The notes under the pieces are model-generated. The model worked only from the letters and a program-made list of their open reading frames with translations. It was not told the origin of the DNA and made no database searches. Positions 55,498-64,000 of a stretch of DNA of 64,000 nucleotides are shown in pieces. Position numbers and translations under genes: made by a program. The number at the start of each line of letters is the position of its first letter. The first letter of the stretch is position 1. Origin of the DNA: Anastatus disparis (lineage: Eukaryota; Arthropoda; Insecta; Hymenoptera; Eupelmidae); the NCBI GenBank assembly GCA_017163975.1, contig JAFFSR010000347.1:496001-560000 (forward strand), read 5' to 3'.

Positions 55498-56374
55498 TTA
55501 AGAGTTTGTCTGGGCGGCGTCTTGTAGCGTACGCGAAGACAGCTTCGCGTACGCGAAATCACTTTCCCCTCATTTCCACCCTGAAGACAATCCATCCATT
55601 TTTTGTATGCGAAGCTCGGAAAACTTTTACGTTCTCGAATAAAATTTTCCTTTAGCTTCGCATACGAAAAATAATTTTCCAACGCACTCGCATGCGAAAA
55701 ATTTTGAAATATTTTTTAAAATTATTATTCAAATTATTTCTTTAGATAAACATAAAACTAATAACCCAAATACCCAAGTATCCCTCAGAGGGGTATTTGT
55801 GTCTTTCGATTATTGGTTTTAAATTCAACTAAAGGAATAATTTTAAAAATAATTTGAATAATTTAAAACCAATAACCCAAAGACCCAAGTACCCCTTTAC
55901 GGGGTACTTGGGTCTTTGGGTTATTGGTTTTAAATTATTCAAATTATTTTTTTAATTATTTCTTTTGTTAAATTAAAACCCAAAGACTCAAGTATCCCCT
56001 AGAGAGGTATACGTGTCTTTGGGTTATTGGTTTTATATTTAACCAAATAAATAATTTGAAAAATAATTATAAAAAATATCTCAAAAATTGTTTGCCTGCG
56101 AATTTGATGACATACTGATAAATTCTTTCGCGTACGAAAGTTTTCCAAATCGACACTTTCGCCTACGACTATATTACACTGATAATCCCTTTCGTATGCG
56201 AATGCGTCGGGAAATTTTTTTTTCATACGCGAAGCTACAGAAAAATTTTATTCGTGAACGTAAAAGTTTTCCGAGCTTCGCGTACAAAAAATGGATGGAT
56301 TGTCTTCTTCAGGGTGGGGATGAGGGGAAAGTGATTTCGCGTACGCTAAAAGACGCCGCCCAGACAGACTCTTA
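55498..56374. mobile_element. foldback element made of nested palindromes
   Basis: Outer arms of about 190 bp (55498-55690 and 56190-56374) are inverted copies starting AAGAGTTTGTCTGGGCGGCG. The palindrome TTCGCGTACGCGAA and variants occur at least ten times along the arms. Between them sit three independent hairpins (55758-55823, 55864-55936, 55970-56034), each formed by ATAACCCAAAGACCCAAGTA and its inverse around CCCC...GGGG. No coding capacity. No known superfamily assigned. Confidence 0.8.
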
Positions 56375-56511
56375 ATTTAATGTCAATCCTAAGATAAAAT
56401 TATATGTGATTTCATAATATTAATAAAAAAACTATTTCACTAAAACTATATATTGTTTTTAATTACATCTGACAAAAACAGTAAAATTACAATTTAAAAT
56501 TAATATAACTT

Positions 56512-56943
56512 ACAAGGAGAGGTCATGACATTTGGGTCTCAGATTTTCTCCTAACTTCAAAATATTTTTTCTTATATAAAATTATGAAAAAAGCCTCATG
56601 CCTATGGTGCAACTCTCGATTTGTACCAGGTTATCGGCAGTTTTGTCTAAATTTTTAAAAATTTGCATCTTTTTTGTTTATTTTTTATCTTTTGTATTTT
56701 AATCTAAATTTTATCTTAATTTTTATTCCTTTATAAGTTTTGAACAACTTGAGCTTTTTGAACACGTTTTTCTTTTAATCTCAATTTTAATATGAAATTA
56801 ATAAAAAACCTTCTAGAATAAGTACTTCTTAATAAAAACCTTCTAGAATGAATAGGAATGAGGCCTTTTCCATAATTTTATAAGAGAAAAAATGTCTTAA
56901 AATTAGGAGAAAATCCGAGACCCAAATGCCATGACCTCTCCTT
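56512..56943. mobile_element. palindromic-ended MITE (about 430 bp)
   Basis: Terminal arms of about 78 bp start CAAGGAGAGGTCATGACATT and return inverted at 56865-56943. The centre is unpaired. No clear target duplication and no ORF. Confidence 0.75.
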
Positions 56944-57107
56944 GTCAGATGAAATAATGTTTTTGTAAATTTTTAATGAGTTCAAAACACAAAATAAATT
57001 ATATGTATCTGATTCCTCTATACTTTTAATATTTGATATATAGAAAATAAAATAGTTATTTTTGATACAATACGCAAAGTAGATATTTCCTGAATGGGTG
57101 TTATTTG

Positions 57108-57160
57108 TTGCCTGAGCGAAGCGATGAGTGTTTGTTGCCCTCGCTTCGCTCGGGCGACAA
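57108..57160. repeat. GC-richer short palindrome
   Basis: TTGCCTGAGCGAAGCG pairs with CGCTTCGCTCGGGCGACAA. A related GCCTGAGCGAAGCGAGGG is also at 45030. It may be the footprint of another small element. Sequence from here to 57834 shows no convincing gene. Confidence 0.55.
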
Positions 57161-57834
57161 AACTTATGTAAGAAACACCTGTTTTGCGGACTTGTATCGA
57201 ACCTAATTTATGACAATTTCACGAGTCGAAATAATAAATTAGATAAAAGAAACATAATTATGCGCAAAACAAAGAACTTTACGCATATCTTCTTGACTGC
57301 GGGAATGGGATACTTTGTATCCAAAAAAATATCAGGCAAAGCCGAGCTTTGCACAGGCAACTAAGAAAAAAATTTATTCTTCAGTAATACTTCATCCTAA
57401 AGTTTATTTAAAGTAATATAAATATCAATAATTATAAAGCGTTACTCCTTTTTAAAAACGCTTCTTTATATAAATAATATTTACAATTTTCATTGTTAAA
57501 ATAATCAAAATGTGCAATTATATTTTCTGATGAATATTACTGTTTTGTAGTTCTTTCATATTAATTTAATTAAAGTTAGTTAATAGGGTAATTAATTCAT
57601 ATTTGATATATTGATAAATGTTCCATTATAAAAATCTAATGGAACTTCTGGTTAGAAATCCAATTGCATTTTTACAAGGACTGGGTATCCTTCTTTAATA
57701 AGAATACAATTTAAATATAACAAAATACACATAATTCAAGATGCTTTTTAATAAGTTAGGAAAAAAATAAAATATAAAATTCACAATAAAATTATTCTAT
57801 AAAATATTACATACTAAATAATATACTAAATCAC

Positions 57835-58045
57835 GTTCTTAAGTACGTTCTAAAAATAGTTTTTACGTTTGTACCTAAGTACGTGCTTAACAACATGCTA
57901 AATTCGACTGTAAAAATTACGTGATTTAGTTCGTTCTTAAGTGCGTACTTAAGCGTATATGAACATATACTCAAGCACGTAATTAATAATGTCATTTAGT
58001 GTGTGATTTGGTATCTGATTTTGCACGTGCAAGATCACGTCATTT
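57835..58045. repeat. AAGTACGT motif cluster
   Basis: Several half-palindromic copies of TTCTTAAGTACGT and CACGT(A/C)ATT occur in both orientations just upstream of the second Gypsy LTR. It looks like a decayed foldback MITE into which the LTR element inserted. Confidence 0.45.
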
Positions 58046-58070
58046 TTTTTAGCAGGGAAAGAAGTCAGGA

Positions 58071-60142
58071 TGTTACACCTCCTAAGTCAAGAGTGTTTAT
58101 CATCCTCGATGAATTCAAGCTATGACCAGTGTCCAAAATTTTTCTTTTTAAAAAATGTTCGCTTATTGTATGTGAGCGTGAATGACATTATATCAGTTTG
58201 ACTAGGTATGAGTTTACAAAGGTATGAATGCGTATGGCGTTATAAAGGTGTGCGTACTTAGGTGTAAGAAAAATAATAAAAGAAAGAGAAACAGTTTTAA
58301 TAACACTATAAATATTCGTCTTCATATTCTTCTTCTTCTTCTTTTCCAGGTTCGATGTAATAATATTTTTGTAACTCCGTTACTTTCTTTTCTGTGAAGT
58401 GATCTTATAGGGTATTTTCGTGACACGGAGAGAGTAGGATGCTTATTAGTTCGTTATGGAGATACAAGATGAACATTGTGCGTATCATGGTTTGATACCG
58501 CATGTGATGTTTAAGGAGTCCTCTGTAATTGAATTTGGTATGTGGTAGAGTAAGTGTCTCGGGTTAAAGCCGAGATCGTGAAGGATTTTAATTTTTTTCT
58601 CGAAATTCATTCTGAAAAGATCATTTATTTGTTGAAGTTATTATTTTTATTACTACCGCTGCTACTATTATTATTAATATTATTACTATTATTGGTATTG
58701 ACATTATAATGACTATTGTTACTATTATTGTTAGTACTATTGTTATTATTGCAGCTAGTGTTATTATTCTACTGCTACTACTACTATTACAATTGTTATT
58801 ATTTGGAAGGATCCAGAAAAAAAGGAAAGAAGGAAAGACAGAGTGGCGTGGTCATTGATTTAAGTAGATCATCAGGAAGAAAAAAGGAAGAGAATCTCGG
58901 GAGTAAAGTGTGAGAAGGAAGAGGATGTAGAGAGAATAGATGAACATTGAGTTGTTGATCTTGGTTTTTGCTCCAGCTCCTTCATTGTCATTGTAGCTTA
59001 ATAATGAGTAAAAGTATCATCCATGGTTGAAGTGTTGTTCTGTTATTTATGGCAGATAACGAAGAACTATATTTTGTTGGTAGATGTAATAAAAAAATCT
59101 GTAGTTGATGAGATAGATTATCGAAATAAATTGATGGAAGAAGAGTTAACCTTACATTTCACTCTTTTTCAACAAGCCGAAATTTCCTGTTTCACGCCTG
59201 TCTTGGTATGATGCTTGATACTTTTACGACAAGGATAGTTATGGTACCATGTCTCGGTATAACAGGGCATCAGGATCGTTGAAACTCCTCATGATTTGGC
59301 TCTATTTTGCCGTATGGTAACTTATGTTGATGTAAAACCTCGTGGTTTATAACGAGTTATGGTGCATGATGTGTCTGCATGTGATGGTCTAGAATTGCTC
59401 TTGTCCCTTATCTCAGATCCAGATTTTCTTGATTTCCGTGTCCATCGTATGTTTTTCCTTAATCAGCGTATGAAGTTGGATATACTGATAGGACGTATAG
59501 ATGTACATTTTGCTATTTAGGTTGGAGAGGATTGAAAAGGATAAGGGAAGGGAGGGTAGAGGTGAATAAGATCCTTTCCTCTGCGTGGTGGTGAATGATA
59601 ACAATAATTGTTATTATGGTTATGAGATTCTAGAACTTAAAATGTACTGTTAGTGGATTTTGCAACAGTTTATATTAATGGTTGGTGTTTCGTTGGTGAT
59701 ACGAAAGTCTTCTGAATTTACGCTTATTCAAAAATTATTTATTACGTTTGTCAGTTAATAATTGTTATTTAACAAGAAAGAATTTATATTGTTCAATGCC
59801 GATGAAGAGATATCTAGAATTGTATTATTTATTTGAAAATATTTATTAATTAAGAGGTCGTAAGGGTTTAAACAGAGTCACCGGTTCTTAGGTCTGATAT
59901 TTGGCGCCACCTACATATACAAAATAATAATGTACAAAACAAGATACTCCAGTGCCCTCTACTTTTGGAAAATTATTATAAATTTTGAACGGAATCTAAC
60001 ATATTGCGGCTCATTAATATTTTATATACTTTTCGTCAATAAACTGTTTTATGAACAGTAAATGACCTATTTTTTCGTAATGTACTGTTGTAATATGAGT
60101 TGAATGATAGAAGCTGCTAAAAAAGAAAAGTTGAAGATCATG

Positions 60143-60213
<71 letters not shown>

Positions 60214-60360
60214 GATGTTCATGTAAATAAGTTAGTCTGTTTTGATTATCAGATGATTTGAGTTCGTTATAACCAATAAAAAATACTGTTATTTTGTAAA
60301 AGTGTATTAGGTTATTGTGTTGAAGTATCTTTAAGTTTAATTAATAATTTAAACGTAACA
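58071..60360 (+). repeat. 5' LTR of second Gypsy element (about 2.3 kb)
   Basis: Bounded by TGTTACACC on the left and CGTAACA on the right, immediately before a primer binding site. The other LTR lies outside the window, so the left edge is inferred from the matching TGTTAC/GTAACA termini. It contains a trinucleotide-rich stretch (58635-58800) and an (AT)n run (60148-60211). Short ORFs inside are not recognised. Confidence 0.55.
60148..60211. repeat. (AT)n microsatellite
   Basis: About 64 bp of pure TA repeat inside the LTR. Confidence 0.95.
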
Positions 60361-60363
60361 ATT

Positions 60364-60381
60364 TGGGGGCTCGTCCGGGAT
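60364..60381 (+). promoter_or_regulatory. primer binding site matching tRNA-Pro
   Basis: TGGGGGCTCGTCCGGGAT starts three bases after the LTR end. This is the 18-base tRNA-Pro complement best known from murine gammaretroviruses. Insect and mammal tRNA-Pro 3' ends are similar enough for convergent use. Confidence 0.85.
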
Positions 60382-60582
60382 ATCAAATAAAAAATTTTGT
60401 GTACGTGATAGAAATTATTTTTATTTGGAAGTGTCACGGAAGACGTCAATAAAACAGATAAGTCGTTTATATTTTTTATTAAAAATAAACACATTACACA
60501 AACACAAAAATTTAATACGAACACATTAAAATAAATTTATTTTATTTTCTTTTACTTCTTTAATTTTTATTATTTTTTCAAA

Positions 60583-61757
60583 ATGATTACACGCTCACCA
60601 GTACAAACAAGAAATGTAGGCACTGATCCTTCGGAATCAAACATAAATATGTTACAGATGATGAAGGAATTCCAATCAACCAAAGAAGCTTTTGTCGTGG
60701 AACGGCGTCAATTTAGATGTGAGTTTGAGAAGGAACAACAAAAGTGCCATAACCTTGAACTGGAATTACAAGAACAAAAGAACGAATTTCGACGCTGCAA
60801 TCATAATCTTATTGAAGAAAGGCGTTCACGTGAGCATCGTGATGCAGAAATTATAGAACTTAAAAATAATCTACAGAAACTGCAAGAACAATTTTCAAAA
60901 ATAAGTCGCCAATATGAATTAATAAATGCATGTAATACACAAACAACACAAACAAATCAGGTACAAGATTCATCATCAACTATAACACAAAATATTCAAA
61001 GCATTGGGGTTAGAAATAACGTATTACATCAAATTTCCCCATATTTATTAAATGAAACTAATAATATTGGAAAAAAGTTAGGATACTGACTCCAACCTGA
61101 TTATTTCGACGGAACGTGTTCATTAAAAGAATACTAATACAATTTAATTTCATAGCTCAGGCTCAAAATTGGAATGATCAAGATAAATGTATTGCTTTAA
61201 CCTCAAGTTTGAGAGGAAAAGCAAGAACTATTTTCGATAATATTCAAGATCCTTTAAAAACTACTTTTCAAGATCTTAAAAATTAAATTGGAATTGAGAT
61301 TTGGAGAACATTTTTCATCACAAACTTATTATAGTCAATTTACGAATAGAAGACAAAAATTTGAAGAAGATTTTCCTACTCTCGGAGGAGATTTAGAAAG
61401 ATTATGCAGACTTGCATATCCTGAATGTACTAATCCTGAAGTACAAGATAAAACTGCAGGATCACAATTTATTTGAGCTATTTTCAGTAATCAAATTCGC
61501 CAAACGCTTCAAGTAGAAGGAATAACATCGCTCAAGAAAGCTGTACTTAGAGCTATTCAACTTAACGATATTTTTGAAAATAATCATCAGAAACATTTTA
61601 ATCAATCTTCAAATCATGAATCAAGACCAACTTTCATCAAGAAGAATGATTATCAAAAAGGAGATTTTCAAAGGAAAAATTTTAATGAATGTTGGAATTG
61701 CGGTTCAAAAGAACATTTTAGATCTGCTTGTCGTAAACAAATTGAAAACCAGGGAAA
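60583..61757 (+). pseudogene. Gag of second Gypsy element, frameshifted
   Basis: ATG at 60583 begins a protein with a long Glu/Gln/Arg coiled coil (about 60640-60930). TGA at 61087-61089 and frameshifts near 61140 and 61280 interrupt the capsid, whose blocks FIAQAQNWNDQDK and SLRGKARTIFD are readable in another frame. The 3' part has a CCHC knuckle, CWNCGSKEHFRSAC (about 61690-61730). A further TGA lies at about 61474. The element's capsid cannot be made from this copy. Confidence 0.75.
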
Positions 61758-64000
61758 CTAGGTTTTGTTGAACTTGTTGGGGCGGGTTCAACAGATAGGT
61801 TGAAAGCCCCGAACACATGTTCTCGTCTTGTAGCTAGGATTAATGGTATTTCTGATAATTTTTATTTTTTAGGAAAACTTGACAATAATAATTGTAATTT
61901 CAAGATAGATTCACGTTCTGATGTATCTATAGTTAATTCTAAATTGATAGGATCTAATTTTAATCAAATTCCTGTACATAGTATCTTTCTTAAATATCCA
62001 ACTGGAGAACAAGTTCCAATTGAATGTAAAGTTATAGTTTCAATCAAATTAGGAAAAATTTGAATGACATTACCTATGTTTGTAGCAAATATAGATGATG
62101 ATTGTATTCTTAGAGATGATTTTCTAAAAAAATCTAATCTTTCATGTAAAATCCATGAAACTATTAGAAATCTACTTGATTTGCCTGTCATTCACAAATC
62201 ATGTGGAAAAATTGTTACTTCATTTCAAGATATTCCTATAAATTTACAAGAAATTTTTGAGAAAAATTCAACTGAAATAAATTATTCTCAAAAAGACGAT
62301 TTCGCTAATTTCCTTATTGAATTTCAAGATCTGTTCCAAGATGATAATATTACTGGAGGTTGTGATATTGTTGAACACAAAATCAACCTTTTTAATCCTC
62401 AACCAATCAAACAACCAATTAGAAGAGTTCCTTTCTCTCAACAAGAAGAAGTTGATAAAATTATTCAAGATATGAAATCACAAGGAGTGATTGAAGAATC
62501 TTCGAGTTCTTGGTGTTCACCTGTAGTTTTAAAACGTAAGAAAGATGGTTCTTTTAGATTTTGTGTAGATTATCGTAGATTAAATGCAGTGACTATAAAA
62601 GATTCTTATCCATTACCTAGAATAGATCAAACTTTAGATAGTTTAGCTGGAAATTTTTGGTTTTCTACTATTGATTTAAAAAGTGGTTATTGGCAAGTAA
62701 AAATTAGAGATTCAGATAGAGAAAAGACTGCATATTTAATTGGTCAAGGTTTGTGGCAATTTACAGTTATGCCTTTTGGACTTTGCAATGCACCAGCAAC
62801 TTTTGAACGTTTAATGGAGAATATTTTACGAGATTTTATTGGTACAATTTGTTTAGTTTATTTAGATGATGTTATTATTATGGGGAAAACATTTATCGAA
62901 TTATTAAACAATTTAAAGATGGTACTTAATAGAATTCGTAAAGCTGGCTTGGTTATGAATAAAAAGAAATGTATTTTCTTTCAAAGAAAAATAGAATTTT
63001 TCGGACACATTATATCTGAATAAGGCATTGAAACAGATCCAAAGAAAACTTCTGTAGTAACAGATTGACCTATTCCACGAACGAAAAAGAATATTAGGAG
63101 TTTTCTAGGTTTTTGTTCATATTACCGTCGTTATGTAAAAGGATTTTCTTCAATTGCAAAACCTCTTTATTAACTAACAGAAAATGATACAAAATTTGAA
63201 TAGTCAGATGTATGTCAAAAGGCTTTTGATGAATTAAAAAACATCCTTACATCTCCTCCTATTCTAGCTTTTCCATCACCCATAGATCAATTTATTTTAG
63301 ATACTGATGCATCAGATCATGGTATAGGTGCTGTACTATCACAAGTACAAAATCAAAAAGAAAGAGTTATAGGTTATTATAGTAGGGTCTTAAACAAAGC
63401 AGAAAGAAATTGTGTTACTCGCCGTGAACTTTTAGCTGTAATTGAATCGATTAAACATTTTAATCATTATTTATTAGGTCCAAAATTTATTATCAGAACA
63501 GATCATTCTGCTTTAAGTTGGTTACTTTCATTTAAAGAACTTGATGTTCAATTAGCTAGATGGATTGAAAGAATAGGTAAATATAATTATGAGATTATAC
63601 ATAGAAAAGGAAATTCTCACAAAAATGCTGATAGTTTATCTCGTCGTCCGTGTGAAAATTCTTCTTGTAAATACTGTCTTAAAATACAAGACAAATATAA
63701 TGAAAATAAAGATATTGTTAAAAATAAGGTCAGTCGAATCATTTTTACAGAAAAATCAAGTGAAGATTGGTTAAAAGATCAATTAGAAGATCAAACTATC
63801 AGTTTTATTTTGAAAAAAAAGAAAGAAGGAATTAAACCTACTTATAAAGAAATTTCTTGTAAAGACTCTAAATTAAAAACTTACTGTTCACAATAGGACT
63901 CTTTAATGATTAAAGATAATGTTCTTTGTCGAAAATGGTTATCTCCAAATTTAAAATCAACTACTTTACAAATTGTGGTACCACAAAATAAAATCACTGA
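61758..64000 (+). pseudogene. Pol of second Gypsy element (protease, RT, RNase H), many stops, runs off window
   Basis: A single frame contains a retropepsin-like region where the catalytic Asp-x-Gly reads DSRSDVSIV (about 61908), so the Gly is lost. A TGA at 62061-62063 precedes RT, with SSSSWCSPVVLKRKKDG, FCVDYRRLN, FSTIDLKSGYWQ, MPFGLCNAPATF and YLDD (62859-62870). After TAA at 63021 come TGA, TAA and TAG codons (two replace probable Trp codons in WPIPR- and FEWS-type motifs). RNase H is then seen in TDASDHGIG and RTDHSALSWL, followed by a HKNADSLSRRP block (about 63620) and another TAG at 63895. The integrase would lie beyond the right edge. Confidence 0.85.

Noticed and set aside
57128..57364. 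78-codon plus-strand frame
   Set aside because: Begins in a short palindrome, shows no domain or splice context; likely chance.

Overview
The window is eukaryotic, almost certainly insect, nuclear DNA that consists mostly of layered transposable elements. Supporting observations are spliced genes with GT/AG introns, a tRNA-derived SINE, LTR and non-LTR retrotransposons, a Maverick/Polinton, long microsatellites, strong A+T richness, and no operons or ribosome-binding sites. The particular mix (Polinton with a DUF8207-type protein, env-bearing Gypsy element, THAP/YqaJ transposon) fits an arthropod, and I would guess a hymenopteran. No intact host gene was found. The best host-type gene is a decayed BEN-domain gene at 38.5-41.6 kb.

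Layout. 1-6.25 kb: a decayed Maverick/Polinton with packaging ATPase, DUF8207-like protein, coiled-coil protein and integrase-chromodomain on +, converging on protein-primed DNA polymerase B on -. A 54-codon ORF is still open beside the polymerase, and a short TTAA-flanked piggyBac-like MITE sits between the two gene sets. 6.25-10.2 kb: simple repeats, a hairpin and a 2-kb TIR element. 10.25-13.6 kb: a 5'-truncated non-LTR retrotransposon ending in a pentanucleotide tail. 13.9-15.8 kb: minisatellites and a hAT-type MITE. 15.83-33.13 kb: a three-level nest. A 650-bp TA-flanked MITE is split by a 16.65-kb Gypsy-type LTR element with env (LTRs 15881-17028 and 31380-32528, target duplication CTGG). 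That element is itself split by a 4.5-kb ISL2EU-type DNA transposon (20706-25209) whose two spliced genes, a THAP-DDE transposase and a SWIM-YqaJ nuclease, both look intact.

33.3-37.6 kb: palindromic MITEs and a 69-bp satellite array bounded by inverted repeats. 37.7-42.6 kb: hairpins and the BEN pseudogene, with MITEs in its introns. 42.87-55.06 kb: a DNA element with terminal inverted repeats of roughly 0.75 kb enclosing a tnp2/EnSpm-like transposase fragment. Its left arm received a hairpin MITE and its right arm a Copia element (46908-54846), which in turn was hit by a tRNA-derived SINE. The opposite arm preserves the empty site each time. 55.5-57.2 kb: a foldback element built of palindromes and another MITE. 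58.07-64.0 kb: the 5' LTR (about 2.3 kb), primer binding site, gag and part of pol of a second, heavily mutated Gypsy element that runs off the right edge.

Functionally this is a TE graveyard. Nearly every coding region carries stops, frameshifts, deletions or insertions. The apparent exceptions are the ISL2EU pair and the 54-codon ORF beside the Polinton polymerase. All assignments are from reading motifs and reading frames by eye. No database search was run.
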